Shown here piece after piece: positions 8,077 to 16,787 of a stretch of DNA of 64,000 nucleotides. The stretch is from Actinomycetota bacterium (lineage in GTDB: Bacteria; Actinomycetota; Acidimicrobiia; Acidimicrobiales; Ilumatobacteraceae), in contig JACQZZ010000048.1 in NCBI GenBank assembly GCA_016213625.1, positions 1-64,000 of the forward strand. The letters are read 5' to 3'. A program made the position numbers and the translations under genes. The notes under the pieces are model-generated. The model made no database searches and had not been told where the DNA came from. It saw only the letters and a program-made list of their open reading frames with translations. Each line of letters opens with the position of its first letter. Positions within the stretch are counted from its first letter, which is position 1.

Positions 8077-9018
8077 CTAGCGGCGCTCGTCGGCGGTCGG
8101 TTCGGTGGGTGCCTCGGTGCGCCCGAACGCGTCGGCCACTTCGCCGTAGGTGAGCGGGAATTCATCGGTGCCCGTGATCTCGGCTGCGGGCATGCGGCCG
8201 GAGCGGCGGTAGCTGTTCTGGGCCTCGACGCCCTTGCCGAACCGACGGAAGAACATGAAGATCACGATGGTCCACAGGTACATGCCGCCGAAGATCTTCA
8301 TGATCACGGCGGCCAACTGTTGATCGTCGATGGGGCTCAGGCCCCAGACGCGCACCGGCTGCTCGCCGTAGTGCGAGTACACCACGCCGTCGGCGAAGGT
8401 GAGCCATGCGGCCGGCAGCGTGGGCACCACGCTCTGCAGGAAGAGATAGATCATCTTCCCGCCGTACGACATCTGCAGTTCGGGGAGCGGCCCCACCACC
8501 GGCATCCACATCAGCACCGCGGTGAGCACCACGAACAGGTGCAGTGAGAAGTGCAGCACTCCGTTGGTGGTGGAGGCGTTCACCACGCCCGGCACGTGCA
8601 ACACCATCACCATCAGGTTGAAGATGACCGCGGCCACCACCGGCTTGCTGAAGAAGCGGACCACGCGGTACGTGCGACCCTGTCCGACGAGCGCGCGCAG
8701 CAACCATTCGGGCGTCGCCAGCAGCACCAGCGGAGGCAGCACGTAGCTGAGCAGGAAGTGCTGCACCATGTGAGCCGAGTAGAGGTAGCCCTCACCGATC
8801 TGGTGCACCGGCCACGTGCTGGCGAAGAACAGGATGAGCATCGACGCGATGAAGCAGTTGCGTTGCCGCCGGGTGATGACGGGTGTGCCGGGCTCCACCG
8901 CGTTGGGACCGATGTTGCGGACCATGTAGATGTACGCGCCCACCAGGAAGGCGACGAGCACGTACACCTCGGGATTGGGCTCGAACGCCCACGGATCGGC
9001 GAAGGTCGCCGCCGGCAT
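8077..9018 (-). CDS. ctaG: Cytochrome c oxidase assembly protein, CtaG family
   Basis: Polytopic membrane protein, 313 aa, of the caa3-oxidase CtaG family, which helps copper or oxidase assembly. This family differs from the Cox11-type CtaG. It has about seven hydrophobic segments. Histidines in the membrane part (WPVHQIGEGYL, HMVQHFLLSY, VLHVPGV, HFSLHLFVV) are typical and likely metal-related. It is the last gene of the oxidase operon, 3 nt after ctaF. The C-terminal 60 residues are hydrophilic. Confidence 0.85.
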   Translation of the reverse strand: MPAATFADPWAFEPNPEVYVLVAFLVGAYIYMVRNIGPNAVEPGTPVITRRQRNCFIASMLILFFASTWPVHQIGEGYLYSAHMVQHFLLSYVLPPLVLLATPEWLLRALVGQGRTYRVVRFFSKPVVAAVIFNLMVMVLHVPGVVNASTTNGVLHFSLHLFVVLTAVLMWMPVVGPLPELQMSYGGKMIYLFLQSVVPTLPAAWLTFADGVVYSHYGEQPVRVWGLSPIDDQQLAAVIMKIFGGMYLWTIVIFMFFRRFGKGVEAQNSYRRSGRMPAAEITGTDEFPLTYGEVADAFGRTEAPTEPTADERR

Positions 9019-9021
9019 GAT

Positions 9022-9366
9022 CTACGGCCTGAAGAACTGGAAGGTGAAGAGGAAGACCAGATACACGCCGATTGCGAGCACCAACCCCATGTAGAACATG
9101 AGGCTGAAGATCTTGCTGTCGAACTTCAGGTGCATGAAGATCGACACGATCATGAAGAACTTGATGGCCATCATGATGAGCAGCGCCGGGGTGGCGAAGC
9201 TGTCCATGCTGTCCGGCCACCAGTAGGTGCTGGTCTCGAGCGCGGTGACGATGGCCAGGATGATGGCGATCTTGATGAAGTAGCCATCGCTGGGCACGTG
9301 TTCGTCGTGCGCGTGATGGTGCTCGACAGCGTCGGCCTGGGCGGCGTGATCGGTGGTGGCGCTCAT
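9022..9366 (-). CDS. ctaF: Cytochrome c oxidase subunit IV
   Basis: Small membrane subunit of the caa3 oxidase, 114 aa. A His-rich N-terminus (VEHHHAHDEH) is followed by three hydrophobic segments with the sequence IFMHLKFDSKIFSLMF, characteristic of the prokaryotic COX4/CtaF family. It lies 10 nt downstream of ctaE and 3 nt upstream of ctaG in the same operon. Confidence 0.85.
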   Translation of the reverse strand: MSATTDHAAQADAVEHHHAHDEHVPSDGYFIKIAIILAIVTALETSTYWWPDSMDSFATPALLIMMAIKFFMIVSIFMHLKFDSKIFSLMFYMGLVLAIGVYLVFLFTFQFFRP

Positions 9367-9376
9367 GGTGCGTACC

Positions 9377-10015
9377 TCAGGACGGGATCAGGTAGACGAG
9401 GGTGAAGATGATGACCCAGACGACGTCGACGAAGTGCCAGTACAGGCCCACCATCTCGACGACCTCGGCCTTGTCGCCCGTGACGCGGTTGCGGGTGATG
9501 GCACCCACCAGCGCGAGCAGCATGATCACACCGACGGTGACGTGCACACCGTGGAAGCCGGTGAGGGTGTAGAAGCTCGACCCGAACAGGCTGGTCGTGA
9601 AGCCCAGACCCTCCTGGTAGAACGCCGTGAACTCGTAGACCTGGCCACCCACGAACAGGGCACCCAGCAACGCGGTGACCACGAGCCACAGGTTGGTGTT
9701 GCGGTCGTCCTTGCGCTTGGCCGAGTTCACCGCGAGCACCATGGTGAGCGAGCTCATCAGCAGGATGAAGCTGCTGACCGACGTGAGCGGGATGTCGAAG
9801 ATCTGGCTGGGACCGGGGCCGCCCTCGTGGCGGCCGCGGTACAGCATGTAGGTGGAGATGAGACCACCGAACAGGAGGCACTCACTGCCGAGGAACAGCC
9901 ACATGGCCAGCTTGTTGTTGCTGAGCCCCGTGCTGGTGGCGTGCACGACGTGATCGTCGTAGCCACCGTGCTCGGTGTGGGCGTGGTCCTCTTCGTGGAC
10001 TGCGATGTCAGCCAA
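9377..10015 (-). CDS. ctaE: Cytochrome c oxidase subunit III
   Basis: Membrane subunit III, 212 aa, with about five helices. It has the family segments GFHGVHVTVGVIMLL and YWHFVDVVWVIIF. The only start fitting the N-terminus is TTG at 10015, inside the end of ctaD (8-nt overlap). An AAGGAG lies about 10 nt upstream, so translation is probably coupled to ctaD. It continues the operon to ctaF. Confidence 0.93.
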   Translation of the reverse strand: MADIAVHEEDHAHTEHGGYDDHVVHATSTGLSNNKLAMWLFLGSECLLFGGLISTYMLYRGRHEGGPGPSQIFDIPLTSVSSFILLMSSLTMVLAVNSAKRKDDRNTNLWLVVTALLGALFVGGQVYEFTAFYQEGLGFTTSLFGSSFYTLTGFHGVHVTVGVIMLLALVGAITRNRVTGDKAEVVEMVGLYWHFVDVVWVIIFTLVYLIPS

Positions 10016-12020
10016 GGGTCGCCAACTCCTTCGTCGAGTCCCCGCCGGCCGGCGGGTCGTAATCGCTGTCGTCCGCGACGGACGGCTCGAGGCACCAGCC
10101 GAAGATGGCCAGCAACACTAGTGCCGTGCCCACGATGGTCAGCAGCAGGTTGAAGATCACGCCGTAGGCGATGATGGGAAAGCCCAGTGCGAGCACGATG
10201 GGCCAGTACGACGGCGACGGCAGGTGGATGTGGTGGTCGGCGTTGGCCTCTTCTTCGGCCAGCACCTCCTCGGCCGTCTTCACCTTCACCAACTTCGGTC
10301 CGTTCTCGGTGTCGACCTCTTCGTACTTGCGATGGAAGAACTCGTCGAGCGAGTGCACCGTCGGGATCCGGTCGAAGTTGTGCTCCTTCGGCGGGCTCGA
10401 GGTGATCCACTCCAGCGTGCGGGCGTCCCACGGGTCGAGCGGCGCAGCGACCTTCTTCTTCGCGGTGTAGAAGATGTTGATCACGAAGAGCAGCACGCCG
10501 GCGGCGATGACGAACGAACCGACGGAGGCCACCTGGTTCCAGAAGGCCAGGTCGAAGAATCCGTCACCGGTGAGCTTCTCGGGCCACACCACCATTCGAC
10601 GGGGTTGACCCTGCATGCCGAGGATGTGCATCGGGCCGAACGTGAGGTTCACGCCGAAGAACATCAGCCAGAAGTTCCACTTGCCGAGGCGCTCGCTGAG
10701 CATCTGGCCGAACATCTTCGGCCACCAGAAGTAGAAGCCGGCGAACAGGCCCATCACGGCCCCACCGACGATGACGTAGTGGAAGTGCGCCACGATGTGA
10801 TACGTGTCGGTCTGCTGGGTGTCGGACGGCGCCACGGCGTGGGTCACGCCCGACACGCCGCCGATGGTGAACAGCACGATGACGCCGATGGAGAACAGCA
10901 TCGCGGTGCTGAACCACAGCTTGCCGCCCCACAGCGTGAGCGTCCAGTTGACGATCTTCACGCCGGTGGGGATGGCGATGAGCATCGTGGCCACCGAGAA
11001 CACCGCCACGCTCACCGGGCCGAGACCACTGGCGAACATGTGGTGGGCCCACACGCCCCATCCGACGAAGCCGATGGCCGCGCCGGAGAACACGACGAAC
11101 TTGTAACCGAAGAGCGGCTTCCGAGCGAACGTGGGCAGCACCTCGGAGATGATCCCGAAGGCCGGAAGGATGATGATGTACACCTCAGGGTGACCGAAGA
11201 TCCAGAACAGGTGTTGCCACAGCAACGGATCGGCACCTTGGTTCACGTCGAAGAACGTGGCGCCGAAGTTGCGCTGGAAGCTCAACAGGAACAGTGCCAC
11301 GGTGATGACCGGCATGGCGAAGAGCAGCAGGAACTGCACGACGAGCACCATCCAGGTGAACACCGGCATGTTCATCAGCTTCATGCCCGGCGCCCGCATG
11401 TTGAGCACGGTGACGATGAGGTTGATGGCGCCCACCAGCGAGGCGATACCCGTGATCTGCAGACCCATCACCCAGAAATCGATGCCGTGGCTGGGCGAGA
11501 ACAGCGCGCTGCTGTTCGGCGAGTACATGAACCAGCCACCGTCGGCAGCACCACCGAGGAACCACGACGTGTTGAGGAAGATGCCGCCGAAGAGGAACAG
11601 CCAGAAGCCCACCGCGTTGATGCGGGGGAACGCCACGTCGCGAGCACCGATCTGCAACGGCAGGAAGTAGTTGGCGAACGCAGCGGCCATGGGCATCACG
11701 AAGAGGAACACCATGGTGGTGGCGTGCATCGTGAACATCTCGTTGTACAGGCCTGCGCTGAGCACCGTGTTGTCCGGTGCCGCCAACTGCAGGCGGATGA
11801 GCAGCGCCTCGATGCCGCCGACCAGGAAGAAGAACAGCGACACCGCGCCGTACATGATGCCCAGCTTCTTGTGGTCGACCGTGAACAGCCACGACTTCCA
11901 ACCGGTGGTGGACACCGGTCGGCGGTACGCGCCCAGGGCACGCGACGGCGTGACCAACTCGGTCGTGCCGCCCGCGCCGACAGTGGCGGGGACAGCAGAG
12001 GGTCGTTCGATGATGGCCAT
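10008..12020 (-). CDS. ctaD: Cytochrome c oxidase subunit I, with C-terminal extension
   Basis: Catalytic subunit of the aa3/caa3 oxidase, 670 aa. All ligands are present: His99 and one of His412/His414 for haem a and a3 (FTMHATTM; AHFHYV), CuB ligands His277 and His326-His327 (FGHPEVY; WAHHMF), and the cross-linked Tyr281. The protein is longer than the usual 550 residues. After the conserved TLEWITSSPP it carries about 130 residues with two more hydrophobic segments, an extension that some actinobacterial CtaD proteins have. It is the reference against which the paralogue at 15022-16662 was compared. Confidence 0.97.
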   Translation of the reverse strand: MAIIERPSAVPATVGAGGTTELVTPSRALGAYRRPVSTTGWKSWLFTVDHKKLGIMYGAVSLFFFLVGGIEALLIRLQLAAPDNTVLSAGLYNEMFTMHATTMVFLFVMPMAAAFANYFLPLQIGARDVAFPRINAVGFWLFLFGGIFLNTSWFLGGAADGGWFMYSPNSSALFSPSHGIDFWVMGLQITGIASLVGAINLIVTVLNMRAPGMKLMNMPVFTWMVLVVQFLLLFAMPVITVALFLLSFQRNFGATFFDVNQGADPLLWQHLFWIFGHPEVYIIILPAFGIISEVLPTFARKPLFGYKFVVFSGAAIGFVGWGVWAHHMFASGLGPVSVAVFSVATMLIAIPTGVKIVNWTLTLWGGKLWFSTAMLFSIGVIVLFTIGGVSGVTHAVAPSDTQQTDTYHIVAHFHYVIVGGAVMGLFAGFYFWWPKMFGQMLSERLGKWNFWLMFFGVNLTFGPMHILGMQGQPRRMVVWPEKLTGDGFFDLAFWNQVASVGSFVIAAGVLLFVINIFYTAKKKVAAPLDPWDARTLEWITSSPPKEHNFDRIPTVHSLDEFFHRKYEEVDTENGPKLVKVKTAEEVLAEEEANADHHIHLPSPSYWPIVLALGFPIIAYGVIFNLLLTIVGTALVLLAIFGWCLEPSVADDSDYDPPAGGDSTKELATLG

Positions 12021-12034
12021 CGGTGAGGGCTCCC

Positions 12035-13279
12035 TTACTTCCGCTCGAGGAGGTAGGCGACGAGTTCGTCGATCTGGTTCTCATTGAGATTCAGCATCGG
12101 CATCCCGCGGTACTTACCACCGGTGGAATCGAGATTGTTGGGGTCGACGTACATGGGCTTCATGCCCGGAGGATTGCGCAGCCAGTCGCGCAGGGCGGCT
12201 TCGTCGAAGCAGTCGGGAGTGACGCCTGCGAGGTACATCGCACCGAACTCGTCGGGCGAGGCGGTCCACAGCGCATCGCGGCACTCCTCGTTGATGAGGT
12301 CGAAGGTCCAGCCGGCGATCGCGGTACGGGTCATCAGGTTGGTGATGTTCGGCGCCACACCCGACACGACGTAGAGGTCGGGGTCGGAGAGCACAGGTGT
12401 GCCGTCGGCGTTGGCGATGCCATTCACCTGGTGGCACTTGCTGCAGTTGGCGATGAAGGTCTGCTCGCCGGTGGCAGCAAGGGTGCCGGCTTCGGGCGCG
12501 GTGTACGGTTCGAGCTGGTTGTCGACCCAGGTCTGGAAGTCTGCCTGGTTCAGCGCCACCGCCGCCTGGCGCATGCGAGCGTGACTGAGGCCGCAGAACT
12601 CGGTGCACTGCCCCGTGTAGATGCCGGGCTCGTCGGCCTGCATGCGCAGCGTGTGCAGACGGCCGGGGACCGCATCGCGCTTACCGTTGAGGCGCGGGAT
12701 CCAGTAGCTGTGGATGACGTCGCGGCTGGTGACACGCAACAGCACCGGGGTGTCGGCGGGAATGACCAGTTCGCCGCTGGTGACGATGGGCTGAGAGATC
12801 TCGACGCCGCCGCACTCGCCGGTGGCGTAGTCGTACTCCCACCACCACTGCTGACCGGTGACGTTGATGATGCACTCCGTGTCGTCCTGCTTGTTCAGGT
12901 CGAACACGGTGACGACCGTGGGCACTGCGATACCGGCCAGGATGATGGCCGGCAGGATGGTGAGCGCGATCTCGAGCTTCGGATTGCCGTGGGACTGCTC
13001 GGGGATGTCCTGCCCCCGGTCCTTGAACTTGAACACGATGTAGCCGACGGCACCGATCACGATGAGAGCGACCACGCCGGCGATGTAGAACACCGGCCGC
13101 TGCAGCGTGTCGATCTTCTCCGCGTTGGGGCCCGCCGGGTCGAAGTAGTCCTGCGGGGCGTTCGATGCGCACGACGCGAGGAACGTGCCCGCGCTCACTG
13201 CGAGGGCAGCGAGGGGCCAACGACGACGGGTGGAGGACATCTCCCCGAGGGTAGTCACGGTTGCTTCACTCCGGTCCAT
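12035..13279 (-). CDS. ctaC: Cytochrome c oxidase subunit II fused to cytochrome c
   Basis: Electron-entry subunit of a caa3-type oxidase, 414 aa. A lipoprotein signal is visible (lipobox LASC followed by ASN), then a second membrane segment, then the CuA cupredoxin domain with DVIHSYWIP and the CuA loop QCTEFCGLSHARM. The C-terminal cytochrome c domain has the haem motif CSKCH and a candidate axial Met (RGMPMLN). The frame is open upstream. I start at ATG 13279, 2 nt after the preceding stop (coupled translation); ATG 13240 would give a shorter, more typical signal peptide. Confidence 0.93.
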   Translation of the reverse strand: MDRSEATVTTLGEMSSTRRRWPLAALAVSAGTFLASCASNAPQDYFDPAGPNAEKIDTLQRPVFYIAGVVALIVIGAVGYIVFKFKDRGQDIPEQSHGNPKLEIALTILPAIILAGIAVPTVVTVFDLNKQDDTECIINVTGQQWWWEYDYATGECGGVEISQPIVTSGELVIPADTPVLLRVTSRDVIHSYWIPRLNGKRDAVPGRLHTLRMQADEPGIYTGQCTEFCGLSHARMRQAAVALNQADFQTWVDNQLEPYTAPEAGTLAATGEQTFIANCSKCHQVNGIANADGTPVLSDPDLYVVSGVAPNITNLMTRTAIAGWTFDLINEECRDALWTASPDEFGAMYLAGVTPDCFDEAALRDWLRNPPGMKPMYVDPNNLDSTGGKYRGMPMLNLNENQIDELVAYLLERK

Positions 13280-13281
13280 GA

Positions 13282-14430
13282 TCAGGGCACCACCAGCGAG
13301 ATTTCTTGCCCTTCCACACCAGGCACGGTGAGGCGGTAGGGGGTGGTGCTGGCAGCTTGCGACTTGTCGAGCCTGAAGGTGAGGAACGCCACGCCGTCCT
13401 GGTTCACGGCAGTCGTGCAGTCGGCCTGCTCGCTGCCGGCGGTGCCGTCGGCAGCAGGGAACGTTCCCAGATGCACGGTGAGGCGGCGGGGTTCTTCGGT
13501 CTTGTTGGTGAACAGCACGTGGACCGTCGTGCTCCGAGGCACGGTGATCTCGTGGTATTCGGTGTCGGCGGTGCCGAGGTTGAACGCCACCAAGCGCCCG
13601 TCCTCGGTGAGCTCGACGTTGGAGATGACGTTGCTCTTCGCGGCCACGTCCTGTGACGCCTTGTCGTCGATCTCCTCGGTCTCGGCCTCGGTGGCAGTGC
13701 CCAGGCAGACCGCCGTGCTGATGTGCGGGTGCTCCTCGATGGTGCGCTGCCCCGACACGGCGGAGGCCACGCCGACACCCACCAGGGCCAACGCACCGAC
13801 GGCGACGATGCCGGCCGCAGTGCCCTTGCTGAGCCCACGCTTGGCGGCGAACAGGAAGCCGATGGCGACGATGATGGTGCCGAGGATGATGAACACCCAT
13901 CGGCCGGCGTCCTTGCTGATGCTGAGCATGATGCGCGAGAACGCGTAGACCACGGCGGCACCGATGAGGGCTCCCACGATGGGGAACTCGAGGGGATGCA
14001 GGAGCCGGCGGCGAATGCCCTCGTTGTAGGCACGATCGGCGCTGGCGCGCTCGCTCCAACCCTGGATCATCCATTCGACCACCGTGGCGAGCACGACGAT
14101 GAGTGACACCTTGAACACGACGGGCTGGCTGACCGCACCGACGGCGAGGCCGCCCACGCCCACCGCACCGACGATGGGCCACAGACTGCGACCGACCGGC
14201 GGTTGCGCAGCGGCCGAGGTGCGCTCGACACCCGGCTCGAGCGCCGCCACGTTGCCGTCGCGGGTGTAGAGGTTGATGCCGGCGAGGAAGCCGAACACGG
14301 ACGCCAACGACACGAGGCCGATGGTGCCGAGGACACCCGCCGGGCCACCGGTGGTGACGCCGAACGCGATGGCGCCGACGACCGACAGGACGGTGGCTCC
14401 GAGGAGCAGTTTTGAACCAGTGGTGAACAT
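13282..14430 (-). CDS. Unknown membrane protein of the oxidase operon
   Basis: I do not recognise the family. The protein is 382 aa. The first 230 residues have seven or eight hydrophobic segments (first at 5-25). Two are followed by a conserved-looking region RRLLHPLEFPIVGALIGA. The last 145 residues are hydrophilic, and their predicted strands and Cys residues (STAVCLGTA, QADCTTAV) suggest an extracytoplasmic beta-sandwich, somewhat like a cupredoxin but without the Cys-His-Met copper set. It is located between the subunit III-like gene (10 nt) and ctaC (2 nt), so it is probably made with the oxidase. It could be an accessory or electron-entry partner of the ligand-less subunit I-like protein; that is inference. 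Confidence 0.75.
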   Translation of the reverse strand: MFTTGSKLLLGATVLSVVGAIAFGVTTGGPAGVLGTIGLVSLASVFGFLAGINLYTRDGNVAALEPGVERTSAAAQPPVGRSLWPIVGAVGVGGLAVGAVSQPVVFKVSLIVVLATVVEWMIQGWSERASADRAYNEGIRRRLLHPLEFPIVGALIGAAVVYAFSRIMLSISKDAGRWVFIILGTIIVAIGFLFAAKRGLSKGTAAGIVAVGALALVGVGVASAVSGQRTIEEHPHISTAVCLGTATEAETEEIDDKASQDVAAKSNVISNVELTEDGRLVAFNLGTADTEYHEITVPRSTTVHVLFTNKTEEPRRLTVHLGTFPAADGTAGSEQADCTTAVNQDGVAFLTFRLDKSQAASTTPYRLTVPGVEGQEISLVVP

Positions 14431-14440
14431 CGGCTCCCCG

Positions 14441-15022
14441 TTACTTCGTCACGTAGACCACGAACCACACCACAGCGAAGATCACGCTGTAGGCGTACCA
14501 ATACAGGGCGTGCGCCGACACGACCTCACGGTCGGTGGTGCGTCCGCCGAGGTAGCGGAACGCGGTGACGGCGCTGAAGACGACACCGACGATGGCGAGC
14601 AACATGCTCACGCCGGTGACGGAATAGAACATGACGCTGTAGGTGCCCTGGTTGGCGGGCAGCCCGATGGTGGCGTAGATGAACGCCTGGGCGTTGATGA
14701 GGGCGAGCCCGATGAGCGCGGTGAGCAGCAGCGCCAACCCGGTGTGCGGCTTGTCGTCGCGCTTGGCGGAGTAGACCGCCCACTGGGCGAAGATGCAGAT
14801 GGGAATGAGGGCGAGGAGCATCACGTTGGCGGCGACCATCGAGATCTTCGCCTCGCTGGGCATCCAGGTGCCATCGACCGCGCTGAGCGCCTCGTTGCGC
14901 ATGCGCAGGTACAGCGCCACCATGCCGCCGGTGAGGGCAGCCGCGGCAGCGACGGTGACAGCCGTGCCCACGAACACCTGGCGACGGGGTTCGGGGGCGG
15001 GAGCCGAGGGAAGTGCGAGCAT
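14441..15022 (-). CDS. Cytochrome oxidase subunit III-like protein (second copy)
   Basis: Membrane protein of 193 aa with five hydrophobic segments, related to subunit III but diverged. Where ctaE has GFHGVHVTVG and YWHFVDVV, this protein has MFYSVTGVSM and YWYAYSVI, so the conserved His residues are lost. Its ATG overlaps the stop of the subunit I-like gene by 1 nt (TGATG), so the two are translationally coupled and likely form a complex. It is not a redundant oxidase subunit III by sequence. Confidence 0.75.
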   Translation of the reverse strand: MLALPSAPAPEPRRQVFVGTAVTVAAAAALTGGMVALYLRMRNEALSAVDGTWMPSEAKISMVAANVMLLALIPICIFAQWAVYSAKRDDKPHTGLALLLTALIGLALINAQAFIYATIGLPANQGTYSVMFYSVTGVSMLLAIVGVVFSAVTAFRYLGGRTTDREVVSAHALYWYAYSVIFAVVWFVVYVTK

Positions 15023-16662
15023 CAGGCGTCACTCCGATTCGAAGACTTGAGGTCGAGCAGGGGCTCGGCCGAGCGCACGATGTGCACCTCGGCGAAGTTG
15101 TACTCAGGAGCCGGCGACGTGGTGGCCCACTCCAGGGTCTGGCCGTCCCAGGGGTCGTCACCGGCGTGGTCACCCTTGAGGAACGCGCGCAGGGCGAGCG
15201 CCACGAAGGCCAACACGGTGAGCAGGACGACCGCGTGGCCGATGGCGCTGAGTGCGTTCCACAGTTCCTGCGGACCGGAGTACTCGAACTTCACCACACC
15301 GTCGGTGCCGGGATCGACGGACGGGAACACCCCGCCCGGCTGATCGGCGAAGCCGGCGATGAACAGCGGCACGCTGGCAAGCGCTGCACCAACGAATCCC
15401 AGCAGGGCGAGCGGCAGGGTGGCCTTCAGCGCCATGGTGCGCCCCCACCACTTCGGACCCCAGTGCGCCACGGCGCCGAGTCCGGCGAGGACGCCTCCGT
15501 ACACCACGGCCAGCCACGCGCCCTCTTCGAAGACGGTGTCCATCAGGGCCGCGTCGCCGATGTGCTGCAGTGCGCTGGCCGCGAGGCCGAGGAGCACGAG
15601 GAGCGAGCCGAACAGCGCGAACACCAGCGGCGCACCGACCGTGGGCTTCTTCTTCAGCGCCGTGGCCGTGAGGGCCACGGCGAGGAAGGCGCCGATGAGC
15701 GGGAGGACGTGGACCAACGCGAACGGGATGAGGTCGGAGAACTTGTCGCTTCCCGACAGTGCGCTGAACCCGCTGCGGATGACGACCGGCTGTTGGACGG
15801 CCGAGGCGAACACTGCCGTGCCCACCAACCCGATGGCAGCGAAGATGCTGCCGCGAGGCGTGAGGCGAGCCCGGGTGCCCGTGGCCACGGTGTCGGCGAG
15901 GAAGCCGAACACGGGGATGGCGAAGATGGCCGTGGTGGGCTGCGTGAAGCCGAAGCCCGCCCAGTCGCTGATGGCCCGGTTGCCGCTGAACTCGCTGAGC
16001 GAGGGGTAGCGGTGACCGACGAACAAGTAGATCAGGTTGCCCACCAGCACCGGCAGCGCCGCGACCAGCGCCACCGACATGACGAGCGCCGACCAGGTGA
16101 ACCACGGCACGCGGCGCAGGTTCATCCCGGGAGCCCGGGTGGTGAGGATGGTGGTGGCCAGCGAGACCGTGGTGGCCAGCAGACCGACGATGGCCATCGA
16201 GCACGACAGGTAGAACAGATCGACGAACAGTGCGTTGCCACCGTTGGGTCCGCCATTGGCGACGATGGACACGATGGACACGATGGAGCCGATGAGCCAC
16301 GCCCAGAACCCGGCGGCGGCGAGCCGCGGGAAGGCGATGGACCGGGCGCCCACCTGCAGCGGCACGACCGCCGTGGCGACACCGATGACGAGCGGCAGCA
16401 GCACCACGTAGGTGAGGCCGAATCGGTAGATCGAGAACAGCTGCGTCAGCGATTCGATGGGCAGCACCGTGCCACCCGTGTCGACGCGCTCGAACGCGAG
16501 CAGCGCAGCCACGACGACCGACCCGATGAGTGCCACGGCCGCTGAACCGAGGTACAGGCGGCCGATCTTCTTGTGGTCGGTCGTGGTGACCCAGTCGGCG
16601 ACGCACGCCAACCCGGCGCTTGCCGGAGCAGCGCTGGTTGCGTGGGTATCGATGGTGGTCAT
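15022..16662 (-). CDS. Haem-copper oxidase subunit I-like protein lacking metal ligands
   Basis: 546 aa, clearly homologous to CtaD of this window: shared TTDHKKIG, PLQVGARSIAFPR, TRAPGMNL and TLEWATTSP in the same order. Yet the ligands are gone: haem a His99 of CtaD is Tyr79, CuB His277 is Gln241, cross-linked Tyr281 is Ala245, the CuB pair His326-His327 is Gln290-Gln291, and the HFH motif is missing near 380-387. The frame is intact over full length, so this is not simple decay. ATG 16662 is preferred over a TTG at 16668. It is first in the oxidase operon; a TAATGT hexamer at 16753-16758 is a weak promoter candidate. It cannot be an oxidase in the known sense; role unknown. Confidence 0.85.
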   Translation of the reverse strand: MTTIDTHATSAAPASAGLACVADWVTTTDHKKIGRLYLGSAAVALIGSVVVAALLAFERVDTGGTVLPIESLTQLFSIYRFGLTYVVLLPLVIGVATAVVPLQVGARSIAFPRLAAAGFWAWLIGSIVSIVSIVANGGPNGGNALFVDLFYLSCSMAIVGLLATTVSLATTILTTRAPGMNLRRVPWFTWSALVMSVALVAALPVLVGNLIYLFVGHRYPSLSEFSGNRAISDWAGFGFTQPTTAIFAIPVFGFLADTVATGTRARLTPRGSIFAAIGLVGTAVFASAVQQPVVIRSGFSALSGSDKFSDLIPFALVHVLPLIGAFLAVALTATALKKKPTVGAPLVFALFGSLLVLLGLAASALQHIGDAALMDTVFEEGAWLAVVYGGVLAGLGAVAHWGPKWWGRTMALKATLPLALLGFVGAALASVPLFIAGFADQPGGVFPSVDPGTDGVVKFEYSGPQELWNALSAIGHAVVLLTVLAFVALALRAFLKGDHAGDDPWDGQTLEWATTSPAPEYNFAEVHIVRSAEPLLDLKSSNRSDA

Positions 16663-16787
16663 AGGCAACGAACTCGTTTCGTCTCGGGCGCGCGCACGGC
16701 AAAGCCCTCACATGACAGGTCGGTTGGTGGAACTTCTCGAACTACAGGAGCGACATTACCCATAGGCAACCCGTCCGCAGGAAATCC

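Noticed and set aside
10224-12026. Plus-strand ORF of 600 codons across ctaD, and similar long antisense ORFs (53936-56539, 28898-30748, 32115-34343, 34362-36608)
   Set aside because: High GC removes stop codons from frames opposite real genes. Their protein sequences are rich in Arg, Ala, His and Gln without motifs, and the sense frames are clear genes.
15022-16662. Subunit I-like gene as a pseudogene
   Set aside because: The frame is full-length with no stop or frameshift, codon usage is like its neighbours, and it is coupled to the next gene; loss of ligands is specific to the metal sites.
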